Source of the DNA: F23-B02 sp963650165
Lineage (GTDB): Bacteria > Bacillota > Clostridia > Oscillospirales > Oscillospiraceae
Reading direction: 5' to 3'
NCBI GenBank assembly: GCA_963650165.1
Contig: CAVJKX010000003.1
Location: 1-64,000 of the forward strand
DNA: 64,000 nt
The translations under genes and the position numbers were made by a program. Shown one piece after another: positions 34,325 to 42,289 of this stretch. Each line of letters begins with the position of its first letter. Within the stretch, counting starts at the first letter, position 1. The notes under the pieces are model-generated. The model saw nothing but the letters and a program-made list of their open reading frames with translations. It was not told the DNA's origin and did not search any database.

Positions 34325-35197
34325 TCAGTTTGTTCTTTCTTTTCCGAAGAAGAATGCCGCCATAAGGCCCGGCCCGCAGTTTGAGCCGATGGTCGTTCCG
34401 ATATAGGTGTAGAACACGTCGCGGAAGCCGAACTCGTTCTTTATCTCCTCGCCGAACTGCTCGGCCTCCCCGGCTATGTCCGAGTGGCAGATATACAGCG
34501 TCTGATCCTCGGGGGATACGCACTTTTCGCTTATGATCTTATGTATGCGCTCGACGGTGCGCTTTTTGCCGCGCTCCTTGGCCTGAACGATGAGGTGGCC
34601 GTCATGGTCGAGGTTCAGTATCGGCCAGATGTTCAGAGCGTGGGCAATGGTCATGCCCGTGCGGCTGACTCTGCCGCTGCGGTAGAGGTATGTGAGGTCG
34701 CCCGTGGTGTAATAGGTGTTTACATTGCCCTTGACCTTTTCAAGCTCCGCCTGGCAGTCGTCGGCGCTGCTGCCGCAGTCGCGCAGATCGGCGGCCAAAA
34801 TCGCGAGCATGCCGTAGCCCACGGAGGCGAGGGTCGAGTCTATGACCCTTATGTCCGCGCCGGGATTGTCGGCCATGAGCATGTCCGCCGCGGATACGGC
34901 GTTTGCCCAGGTCCCGGATATGCCGCTGCCGAGCGCGATGTGCACGATAGGCTGCTTCCTCTCAAGAAGCGGCGTCCAGAATTCGACGAACTGATACGGC
35001 GTTACCTGGCTGGTTTTCGGGCAGTCGCCCGCTCTCATGCCGTCGTAAAAGGCCTTGAGATCCCCGGGGTCCATCGTGTCGGTGAAGCTCTTGTCGCCTA
35101 TGGCGTAATTCATCTTGAGCGGTACGATGCCGCGGCTGTCGCAGAAGCTCAGCGGCAGGTCGCAGCCGGAGTCCGTCGTTACTATAAAGCTGCCCAT
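34325..35197 (-). CDS. DegV family fatty-acid-binding protein
   Basis: 290 aa. N-terminal TDSGCDLP, then TSQVTPYQF near residue 62 and ALGSGISGTWANAV near 87, the three DegV signatures lining a fatty-acid pocket; the TYLYRSGRVSRT motif follows. DegV/FakB proteins present fatty acids to the FakA kinase; no fakA is in this window. Strong GGAGGATAA ribosome site. Probably transcribed from the Crp/Fnr gene side, 12 nt after it. Confidence 0.93.
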   Translation of the reverse strand: MGSFIVTTDSGCDLPLSFCDSRGIVPLKMNYAIGDKSFTDTMDPGDLKAFYDGMRAGDCPKTSQVTPYQFVEFWTPLLERKQPIVHIALGSGISGTWANAVSAADMLMADNPGADIRVIDSTLASVGYGMLAILAADLRDCGSSADDCQAELEKVKGNVNTYYTTGDLTYLYRSGRVSRTGMTIAHALNIWPILNLDHDGHLIVQAKERGKKRTVERIHKIISEKCVSPEDQTLYICHSDIAGEAEQFGEEIKNEFGFRDVFYTYIGTTIGSNCGPGLMAAFFFGKERTN

Positions 35198-35209
35198 TAT
35201 CTTATCCTC

Positions 35210-35857
35210 CTATATTGATATAAGTTCTATTTTTCTTCCGCTGGAGCTTATGAGCCTTTCCTCGCGCATGAGGCGCAGCTCGCGCATGAGGCTCGTGCGG
35301 TCAACGCACAGGTAGTTTGCAAGCTGTGAGAGGCTAAGCTCCGTTTCAAAGCGCCTGCTCCCCGTCTTTTCGGCAAGATACTCAAAATAGCTCAAGAGCT
35401 TCTGCCGGACGGTCTTTTTGCTTATCATATTGATCCGCAGCGCCATCATCTGCGCCTTTTTCGCCGACAGAGCGAAAAGATTTTTCGTCACAGCCGTGTG
35501 GTGCTCGCAGGCGTTGGGACATCTTCCGCAGAGCGTGCTCATCTTGAAAAACAGCACGCTGCAGTCGGAGTCGGCCTCCGCGACATAGCCCAGGCCGCTG
35601 TAGGGCATGGTGAACACCTCGCCGAAGATATCGTTCACTCCGTAGTTTTCAAGCAGCGTGTACTCACCCTCGCTGTCGACGCAGTAAAGATGCGCCTTGC
35701 CCGTGAGCAGCACGCACAGGTTCTTCACCTCCGGCTCAAAGACCAGTATCGTATCGCCCTTTTTGAATTTCCGCAGCTCGGGTCTGAAGCAGCTGACCAT
35801 CGCGTCGATGCTCGCGCAGCTCACGCCGTCAAAAAGCTCAACATTCTGAAGCTCCAT
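35210..35857 (-). CDS. Crp/Fnr family transcriptional regulator
   Basis: 215 aa. N-terminal cyclic-nucleotide-binding-like beta barrel (about 15-115), a dimerisation helix, and a C-terminal HTH (LSLSQLANYLCVDRTSLMREL). A Cys-rich loop TLCGRCPNACEHH near residue 110 could hold a cofactor or sense redox. Divergent from the flavodiiron gene, so it likely controls the response to NO or O2 and possibly itself. It is followed by degV on the same strand. Confidence 0.9.
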   Translation of the reverse strand: MELQNVELFDGVSCASIDAMVSCFRPELRKFKKGDTILVFEPEVKNLCVLLTGKAHLYCVDSEGEYTLLENYGVNDIFGEVFTMPYSGLGYVAEADSDCSVLFFKMSTLCGRCPNACEHHTAVTKNLFALSAKKAQMMALRINMISKKTVRQKLLSYFEYLAEKTGSRRFETELSLSQLANYLCVDRTSLMRELRLMREERLISSSGRKIELISI

Positions 35858-35888
35858 TGTTTCTCCTTCTAAAGACGATTTTTTAACG

Positions 35889-35907
35889 ATTATATCACAT
35901 CATTGTG
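35889..35907. promoter_or_regulatory. Crp/Fnr promoter and adjoining palindrome
   Basis: On the minus strand a -10 TATAAT (35894-35889) lies directly next to a 12-bp palindrome CACA-TCAT-TGTG (35896-35907), with only a weak -35 (TAGCAC). The palindrome resembles a short Crp/Fnr-type operator; its position would repress the regulator's own gene. Confidence 0.45.
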
Positions 35908-35985
35908 GCGTGTGCTACAGTCATTTCCCGAAAAAACGTATAAAATATAAATTATAAAATTATAAGCTGATGGGAGGTCCACACT

Positions 35986-37989
35986 ATGCACTGCACAAGA
36001 AAAGTTACGTCCGATCTGACCTGGATCGGCGCCGACGACCGCCGCCTTGCCTGCTTCGAGGGCGTTTACGGCGTTCCCGACGGCGTTTCCTACAACGCCT
36101 ATCTCTTAAACGACGAGAAAACCGTCCTGTTCGACACGGTCGATAAGGCCGTGAGCCGCACGTTTTTTGAAAATCTCGCCTATGCGCTCGACGGCAGGGC
36201 GCTCGATTACCTCGTCGTCTCGCACATGGAGCCCGACCATGCGGCGACCATCGAGGAGCTCACGCTGCGCCACCCGGAGCTAACGATCGTCTGCAACGGC
36301 AAGATAAAGACCATGCTCGGCCAGTTCTTCTCGCTGTCGGACACGCTTAAATATCACATCGTCGCCGAGGGCGACACGCTGCGCACCGGCAAGCACGAGC
36401 TCAGCTTCGTCATGGCTCCGATGGTGCACTGGCCCGAGGTCATGATGACCTACGACCTGACCGACAAAATGCTCTTCTCGGCCGATGCCTTCGGCACCTT
36501 CGGTGCCCTGAACGGGCATCTGTTCGCCGACGAGGTCGATTTCTTCTCCGACTACGTCGATGAGGCGCGGCGCTACTACACCAACATCGTCGGCAAATAC
36601 GGTGCGCAGGTGCAGGCCGTTCTCAAAAAGGCGGCGGGCCTTGAGCTCAATTACGTCTGCCCGCTGCACGGCTTCGTATGGCGCAGCCACTTCGGCGATT
36701 TCCTCGACAAGTATCTCAAATGGAGCTCCTACACTCCCGAGGAAAACGGCGTTCTCATCGCCTACGCCTCGGTGTACGGCCACACGGAAAACACCGTGAA
36801 CATTCTCGCCTGCAAGCTCGTAGAGCGCGGCGTAAAGGTAAAGGTCTATGACACCTCCGTGACCCCTGCGTCCTACATTCTCTCCGACGCATTCAGGTAC
36901 AGCCACCTTGTGTTTGCCTCGACGACCTATAACGCGGGCATCTTCGTCACGATGGAAAACCTCGTGCACGATATTGCAAACCACAATCTTCAGGGCAGAA
37001 AGATCGCCCTGCTCGAAAACGGCTCGTGGGCGGCAACGAGCGGCAAGCTCATGAGAGATATTCTCTCGAAGCTGCGCGGCACGCAGTTTATCGGCAGCAC
37101 CGTTTCGCTCAAGTCCGACATTACCGAACCGCAGCTTGCCGAGCTTGACGCTCTCGCCGACGAGATCGCCGCCGATATCGCCCCTGCTCTTCCGGCTTTT
37201 GAGGCTCCCGCAGAGCCCTCGGGCAGGGTCCTCGACGTGGACGGCAAGGTGTTTACAAAGCTCAGCTACGGCGTTGAGGTACTCACGACCCGCGTTGACG
37301 GCAGAGACTACGGCTGCATCATAAACACCGCAGCTCAGGTCGCGGCGGGCGATCCCAAAAAGCTCACCATATCCGTCATAAAGAAAAACAACACCTGCGA
37401 TATGGTAGCAAAGGCCGGAAGGTTCAACATCTCCGTCCTCACCGAAGATACGCCCTACAGCGTGTTCCAGCACTTCGGCTTCCAGAGCGGACGCGATGTC
37501 GATAAATTCGCAGGATGTGAGCACGACGAGCGCATGGCAAACGGCATACGCTATATTCCGAAGTACACGAACGCCGTTCTCTCCTGCGAGATCATCGACG
37601 TTGTCGATGTCGAAACTCAGGTGCTGTACGTCGCAAACGTAGTCGAGGCCAAGCTGCTGTCCGATGCGCCGAGCTGCACCTACGCATACTACCACGGGCA
37701 CATAAAGCCCAAGAAGAATCCCGCTCCGGCGCCTGTCGAGGGCTACGTCTGCAAGGTCTGCGGCTACTTCCACGAGGGGAGCGAGCTGCCCGATGACTTT
37801 GTCTGTCCGCTGTGCAAGCACGGCAAGGAGGACTTCGAGCACGTCGTTCCCGATGTCAAGGAGCCTGTCCGCGGCTACGTCTGCACCGTATGCGACCACT
37901 TCGAGCCCTGTGAAGGCGAGCTGCCCGACGATTACGTCTGCCCGATCTGCAATCACGGCAAGGAGGACTTTGAGCCCGCCGTCATATAA
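35986..37989 (+). CDS. Multi-domain flavodiiron protein with flavin reductase and two short rubredoxins
   Basis: 667 aa. Residues 1-250: metallo-beta-lactamase-like diiron domain with H80-x-E82-x-D84-H85, VHWPEV, SADAFG and PLHGFVWR ligands. About 255-395: flavodoxin domain (ASVYGHTENTVNI). About 405-580: flavin-reductase-like split barrel. About 585-667: two rubredoxin-like modules, each CxxC-(14 or 15)-CPxC, the short spacing seen in rubrerythrin rather than canonical rubredoxin. Such enzymes reduce O2 to water or NO to N2O in the anaerobic cytoplasm; here electrons could pass internally through reductase and rubredoxins. Strong GGGAGG site. Confidence 0.95.
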   Translation: MHCTRKVTSDLTWIGADDRRLACFEGVYGVPDGVSYNAYLLNDEKTVLFDTVDKAVSRTFFENLAYALDGRALDYLVVSHMEPDHAATIEELTLRHPELTIVCNGKIKTMLGQFFSLSDTLKYHIVAEGDTLRTGKHELSFVMAPMVHWPEVMMTYDLTDKMLFSADAFGTFGALNGHLFADEVDFFSDYVDEARRYYTNIVGKYGAQVQAVLKKAAGLELNYVCPLHGFVWRSHFGDFLDKYLKWSSYTPEENGVLIAYASVYGHTENTVNILACKLVERGVKVKVYDTSVTPASYILSDAFRYSHLVFASTTYNAGIFVTMENLVHDIANHNLQGRKIALLENGSWAATSGKLMRDILSKLRGTQFIGSTVSLKSDITEPQLAELDALADEIAADIAPALPAFEAPAEPSGRVLDVDGKVFTKLSYGVEVLTTRVDGRDYGCIINTAAQVAAGDPKKLTISVIKKNNTCDMVAKAGRFNISVLTEDTPYSVFQHFGFQSGRDVDKFAGCEHDERMANGIRYIPKYTNAVLSCEIIDVVDVETQVLYVANVVEAKLLSDAPSCTYAYYHGHIKPKKNPAPAPVEGYVCKVCGYFHEGSELPDDFVCPLCKHGKEDFEHVVPDVKEPVRGYVCTVCDHFEPCEGELPDDYVCPICNHGKEDFEPAVI

Positions 37990-38000
37990 ATCCATACAGC

Positions 38001-38026
38001 AAAACGCCGCCCTTGGGGCGGCGTTT
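38001..38026. terminator. Bidirectional intrinsic terminator
   Basis: AAAACGCCGCCC pairs with GGGCGGCGTTTT over TTG, between the convergent flavodiiron and pssA genes. Confidence 0.9.
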
Positions 38027-38044
38027 TGCGTGTTCACTTATCTC

Positions 38045-38662
38045 TTATCTGAATATCAGTATCAGCACCGTGCAGACGATGCCGACGGCGAGCATAAGGG
38101 CAAGGCCCGTTCTGCCCGGCTTTTTTACCTGCACCGGAACGACGAACAGTGCGCCGTTAACGAGCAGCAGCAGCGTGTATGCCATGGGGAATGCCTCGCC
38201 CAGCAGGCTGCGGAAGCAGAACAGCAGCGGAACGGTCAGCGCCGACGAGGTTATCGGCAGGCCGAGATAGTGCCTGCGCTTTTCGCTTGTCTGCTTTTGG
38301 CGCGTCTCCTCGGTGACGTTATAATATGCAAGCCTTATAAGCCCCGCGAGAGCGAACAGCGCCATGATCGCCATCTGCCACCATTCCCTTGCGCCGATGC
38401 ACACGCCGATGACGAAGGGCAGAACGCCGAAGCAGACTATATCGCTGAGCGAATCGAGCTGTATGCCGAAGCGCTTTTCCTCGTCCGTGCGGTTTTTCTT
38501 CGTGCGCGCGACGATGCCGTCGAACATATCGCAGAAGCCGGAAAACATCAGGCATATGACCGCCGCAGTGATCTTTCCCTGTACGGCAAGGCCCATGCCC
38601 GTGACCGACGACAGCATACCGATAAAGGTAAGCCACACCGTATAATTATAAAAGCCTATCAA
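38045..38662 (-). CDS. pssA: CDP-diacylglycerol-serine O-phosphatidyltransferase
   Basis: 205 aa. The CDP-alcohol phosphotransferase motif D-G-x2-A-R-x8-G-x3-D-x3-D is present (starts DGIVARTKKN, ends FGIQLDSLSD). About seven hydrophobic segments. It makes phosphatidylserine, the first step toward phosphatidylethanolamine; the family could also act on glycerol or inositol. The start is TTG at 38662 with GGAG 8 nt upstream; the longer frame has another TTG start at 38728 and no ribosome site. Monocistronic. Confidence 0.87.
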   Translation of the reverse strand: MIGFYNYTVWLTFIGMLSSVTGMGLAVQGKITAAVICLMFSGFCDMFDGIVARTKKNRTDEEKRFGIQLDSLSDIVCFGVLPFVIGVCIGAREWWQMAIMALFALAGLIRLAYYNVTEETRQKQTSEKRRHYLGLPITSSALTVPLLFCFRSLLGEAFPMAYTLLLLVNGALFVVPVQVKKPGRTGLALMLAVGIVCTVLILIFR

Positions 38663-38831
38663 AAAAACATCTCCAATTGCCCGTCTTAACTGTGTGGCAA
38701 GTATATCACACAGTGCTCTCTCATTCAAGCCTTTTTCGACAAGTTGTTGACAATGCTTTGAAAAAACTATGCAATTCCGTTTTTTGATGCTATACTGTAG
38801 GCGGAGAGAACATCATTCGGAGGGATGAAAA

Positions 38832-40106
38832 ATGGAACTTAGCGACGTTAAGTATTCGCAGTACCTGCAAATATTGCGTGAAGAGCTTCTGCCCGCAATG
38901 GGCTGCACGGAGCCTATCGCCATGGCCTACGCCGCGGCAAAGGCACGTCAGACGCTCGGCGCGCTGCCGGACAAGATAGACATTGTCATAAGCGGCAACA
39001 TCATCAAAAACGTTAAGAGCGTCGTCGTGCCGAACACGGGCGGCCTGAAGGGCATCGCCGCGGCGATAGCGGCCGGCGTTGTCGTGGGCGACGCGGACAG
39101 GCAGCTTGAGGTGCTCTCGCAGGTCGCAGCCGAGGATATACCGAAGATATCCGAGTTCATGGACAAGTGCCAGATGACCGTCATGAAGGCCGACAGCGGC
39201 AAGCTGCTGGATATCGACCTGCACATGTACAAGGGGACCGACAGCGTGCGCCTGCGCATCTGCGACTATCACACGAACATCGTGCTCATCGAGAAAAACG
39301 GCAAGACGCTGTTTGAAAAGGACTGCTCCGGCGCCTCCGCCAGCGAGACCGACCGCAGCGTTTTGAACGTGCGCGATATCCTCGACTTTGCCGAAAGCGT
39401 GCGCCTTGAGGACGTGAGCGGACTGCTCGAGCGGCAGATAGAATATAACCTCGCCATAAGCGAGGAGGGCCTGCGCGGCAACTACGGCGCGTCGATCGGA
39501 AAAACGCTTCTGGAAACCCGCGGCGACGACGTGCGCGTTCGCGCCCGTGCTCAGGCGGCGGCGGGCTCCGATGCGAGAATGAGCGGCTGCGAGCTGCCGG
39601 TCGTCATCGTTTCCGGCAGCGGAAACCAGGGCATGACGGCCTCCCTGCCGGTCATAGTCTATGCGCTGGACATGCACAAGAGCCACGAGCAGCTTCTGCG
39701 CGCGCTCGTCGTTTCCAACCTCATAACCATTCATCAGAAAACGCCCATCGGCAGACTCAGCGCCTTCTGCGGCGCGGTATCGGCAGGCTGCGGCGCGGCC
39801 GCGGGCGTCGCATGGCTGCTTGAGGGCACATACGAGGCCGTCTGCGCGACGATAACGAACACCCTCGGCATGATATCCGGCACCGTATGCGACGGAGCAA
39901 AGCCCTCGTGCGCAACGAAGATCGCCTCCGCGGTCGAGGCCGGACTGCTCGGCTTTGACCTGTACGAAAAGGGCAAGGGCCTGCACGGCGGCGACGGAAT
40001 ACTCAAAGACGACGTCGAAAAGACCATCGAGTCCGTCGGCCAGCTCGCCCGCGAGGGCATGCGCGAGACCGACGAGGAGATCCTCGACATAATGCTCGAC
40101 GAATAA
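38832..40106 (+). CDS. cyuA: L-cysteine desulfidase (UPF0597 family)
   Basis: 424 aa. The family signatures are present: LLPAMGCTEPIAMAYAAA with the Cys near residue 25, and later SAFCGAVSAGCGAAAGVAWL and SGTVCDGAKPSC, which supply the [4Fe-4S] cysteines. The enzyme breaks L-cysteine to sulfide, ammonia and pyruvate. Members are often called CyuA/YhaM. Own AGGAGGG site, own terminator; single gene. A TTGACA -35-like box lies at 38747-38752 but its -10 is poor, so regulation may need an activator. Confidence 0.93.
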   Translation: MELSDVKYSQYLQILREELLPAMGCTEPIAMAYAAAKARQTLGALPDKIDIVISGNIIKNVKSVVVPNTGGLKGIAAAIAAGVVVGDADRQLEVLSQVAAEDIPKISEFMDKCQMTVMKADSGKLLDIDLHMYKGTDSVRLRICDYHTNIVLIEKNGKTLFEKDCSGASASETDRSVLNVRDILDFAESVRLEDVSGLLERQIEYNLAISEEGLRGNYGASIGKTLLETRGDDVRVRARAQAAAGSDARMSGCELPVVIVSGSGNQGMTASLPVIVYALDMHKSHEQLLRALVVSNLITIHQKTPIGRLSAFCGAVSAGCGAAAGVAWLLEGTYEAVCATITNTLGMISGTVCDGAKPSCATKIASAVEAGLLGFDLYEKGKGLHGGDGILKDDVEKTIESVGQLAREGMRETDEEILDIMLDE

Positions 40107-40112
40107 GGACTT

Positions 40113-40147
40113 AAAACCGGCACGACTTTAGGTCATGCCGGTTTTTT
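40113..40147 (+). terminator. Terminator of cysteine desulfidase gene
   Basis: AAAACCGGCA pairs with TGCCGGTTTT, with a T6 run after the stem. Confidence 0.88.
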
Positions 40148-40216
40148 ACACGATAAGGAACTTTTTCACAGTTTTGCCGTCAAAGAAGCGTGAGAAAGCC
40201 CAAGGAGGTGAAAAGC

Positions 40217-40612
40217 ATGAAAAAGCGGACGGCAATTTTTCTGGCAGCGGCTCTTGTCTTCTGTCTGTTCGGCTGCTCGTCGGATGAAACGGTCTTTGAG
40301 ATAACGGGCGCGGAAAGCCTTGTCATAACATCCGGCAGCACCGGCTGCAGCATAACGGTGACGGATGCCGGCGATATCGGGCATATAACGGACAGCATCT
40401 GCGCTCTCAGCTATTCCAGGGGCGGCAAGGTGGACAGCGACGGCTGGAGCTGGTCGCTCAAATGGCTCGACAAGGACGGCGGCACCGTTGAGTCCCTGAC
40501 GCTTCTGGGCGACGGGACGACAGTCATCCGCGACGGTTATTATTACAAAGCAAACGGCGCGGACGCCGCGATAGACCTTGAATTTATAGCCGCTCTGTTC
40601 GGCGGCAATTAA
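40217..40612 (+). CDS. Putative lipoprotein
   Basis: 131 aa from the ATG at 40217 (AAGGAGGTG upstream). Signal peptide MKKRTAIFLAAALVF ends in lipobox LFGC, so the mature protein begins at Cys near residue 19 and is membrane-tethered outside. The rest is a small beta-rich domain with GDIGHITDSI and DGWSWSLKW stretches, no recognised family. Single gene with its own terminator. Confidence 0.82.
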   Translation: MKKRTAIFLAAALVFCLFGCSSDETVFEITGAESLVITSGSTGCSITVTDAGDIGHITDSICALSYSRGGKVDSDGWSWSLKWLDKDGGTVESLTLLGDGTTVIRDGYYYKANGADAAIDLEFIAALFGGN

Positions 40613-40615
40613 TGC

Positions 40616-40647
40616 AAAAAGCTCGGAGTCTGACGGCTCCGAGCTTT
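40616..40647. terminator. Bidirectional intrinsic terminator
   Basis: AAAGCTCGGAG pairs with CTCCGAGCTTT between the convergent lipoprotein and coaX genes. Confidence 0.85.
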
Positions 40648-40650
40648 GAC

Positions 40651-41436
40651 TTATTTGCCTGGTTTTTTCGGCTTTGCGTTTTTCTGATACAGTATCGCAA
40701 GACCCTTGAGCAGCAGGTCGGGCTCATGATATATCTCGTGGCGGCAGTAGGGTATCACGCCGCCGGACAGGCCGCCGGTCGCAACGACCGTGGCTTCCGT
40801 ACCGATCTCGGCCTCCATGCGGTCGATCATGCCGTCGATCATCGCGGCCGTTCCGTAAACGGCGCCCGAGCGCATGCAGTCGACGGTGTTTGTCGCAATG
40901 CACTTTTTCGGCGCCTCTATCGAGATGCTCGGCAGCAGGCTCGTGCCCTGCGACAGCGCGTTGTACGACAGGTTGACGCCCGGGATTATCGCCCCGCCTA
41001 TGAATGCGCCGTCCTTATCCACCGCGAAAAGCGTCGTGGCCGTTCCGAGGTCTACGATGATGATCGGCGGCTCATACATGGCGATCGCGCCCACGGCGCC
41101 CGTTATGAGGTCGCCCGCGAGCGTACCGGGGTCGTCTATCTTGACGTTCATGCCGGTTTTTATGCCCGCTCCGACCATTATGCACTCAAGCCCCGTGAGC
41201 TTGCGCACGGCCGAGCGTATCGCGCGGTTTACCTGCGGCACGACCGAGGACATTATCGCCCCGTCAAACTTCCTGTAGTCCACGCCGTCGAAGGCGAAGC
41301 TCTGGCGCATTTTGAGCGCATAGTCGTTGGGCAGGTCGCTCGTATTGGTCGCAAGGCGGCTGCGGCTGACGACCGTGCCGTTTTCGACACAGCCGAGCAC
41401 CACATTTGTATTTCCGACATCGATCGTCAGTATCAT
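40651..41436 (-). CDS. coaX: Type III pantothenate kinase
   Basis: 261 aa. ASKHA fold signatures: IDVGNTNVVLG at the N-terminus (phosphate 1), DLGTATTLFAVD near residue 127 (phosphate 2) and VVATGGLSGG near 220. It phosphorylates pantothenate, the first step of coenzyme A synthesis. Type III enzymes need a monovalent cation and are not inhibited by CoA. It directly follows the ECF transporter gene, so pantothenate uptake and phosphorylation are probably coupled. Confidence 0.95.
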   Translation of the reverse strand: MILTIDVGNTNVVLGCVENGTVVSRSRLATNTSDLPNDYALKMRQSFAFDGVDYRKFDGAIMSSVVPQVNRAIRSAVRKLTGLECIMVGAGIKTGMNVKIDDPGTLAGDLITGAVGAIAMYEPPIIIVDLGTATTLFAVDKDGAFIGGAIIPGVNLSYNALSQGTSLLPSISIEAPKKCIATNTVDCMRSGAVYGTAAMIDGMIDRMEAEIGTEATVVATGGLSGGVIPYCRHEIYHEPDLLLKGLAILYQKNAKPKKPGK

Positions 41437-41455
41437 AACCCTTACCTCTGTTCTT

Positions 41456-42055
41456 TTACTGCATTTGTTTTCCGGCGCGGATGATCCGCTCGATTCCGGC
41501 CGCGAGCAGCACGTTTACGCCGAGCTCCACGAGGAAGTTCACGCCCGTCAGACCCACTATGATATACAAAAGCAGGTTCTGACCGCTTGCCCAGCCGCTG
41601 AGGGTATCAAAGAAAAATACCAGCATGCCCACTATGAACAATCCGGTATTTACAACGGGGCAAACTATGCCGGATACCAGGACCGCCGCCCTGTCGCTTT
41701 TCTTTGCGATCGCCTCGTAGCACGCGCCCGCCGTAAAGCCGGCCGCTGCGCCCTTGACGATGCAGATGAGAATGCATCCCACGGGGTTTATGCCCATCAG
41801 GAGCATCACCGTGCCGCCGTCCCAGCCGAGAAGGCCGGTCACAAGCACCACCAGTCCGAACACGCCGCCCAGATACGCTCCAGCGCCCTTGCCGTATATC
41901 GCCGTTGCGATGATTATCGGCGCAAGTGCCAGCGTTATCGAGAACGGGCCGAAGTGCACGAAGGTGCACAGTACCTGAAGCACCACGATGATCGCGGTGA
42001 AGATGGCAAGCCCCGTCATGCGGCGGGTGCTTCCCCTGTGTTTGCCGTTATTCAT
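41456..42055 (-). CDS. ECF transporter S component, probably pantothenate (PanT)
   Basis: 199 aa with about six hydrophobic segments; RMTGLAIFTAIIVVLQV near the start is the typical N-terminal helix of ECF substrate-binding subunits that contacts EcfT. Substrate is inferred from its position 19 nt upstream of coaX, as PanT-coaX pairs occur elsewhere. The shared EcfAA'T energising module is not in the window. Ribosome site AGGAGG present. Confidence 0.85.
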   Translation of the reverse strand: MNNGKHRGSTRRMTGLAIFTAIIVVLQVLCTFVHFGPFSITLALAPIIIATAIYGKGAGAYLGGVFGLVVLVTGLLGWDGGTVMLLMGINPVGCILICIVKGAAAGFTAGACYEAIAKKSDRAAVLVSGIVCPVVNTGLFIVGMLVFFFDTLSGWASGQNLLLYIIVGLTGVNFLVELGVNVLLAAGIERIIRAGKQMQ

Positions 42056-42229
42056 TTTTACCTCCTGCTGTCGCCCCGAGCGTATCGGGTGCGGCGCTGT
42101 TTTTTTATAAGCTTACGGTAGCTTCACGCCTGCCGTCGGCTTATTTCGCATAAATAGTACAATATGCGCGCCGCCTTGTCAATATGATATCAATTATCGT
42201 TCCCCGCGCGGCGGCAAAAAATTATCCGA

Positions 42230-42258
42230 TTGCAAGGCGTCGGACAATATGATAAAAT
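42230..42258 (+). promoter_or_regulatory. Promoter of GH13 operon
   Basis: -35 TTGCAA (42230-42235), 17-nt spacer, -10 TAAAAT (42253-42258), 31 nt before the start. The rest of the 42056-42229 gap is AT-rich with nothing recognised. Confidence 0.65.
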
Positions 42259-42289
42259 TATTTCAACACTAATGATCCGGAGAAATGCT

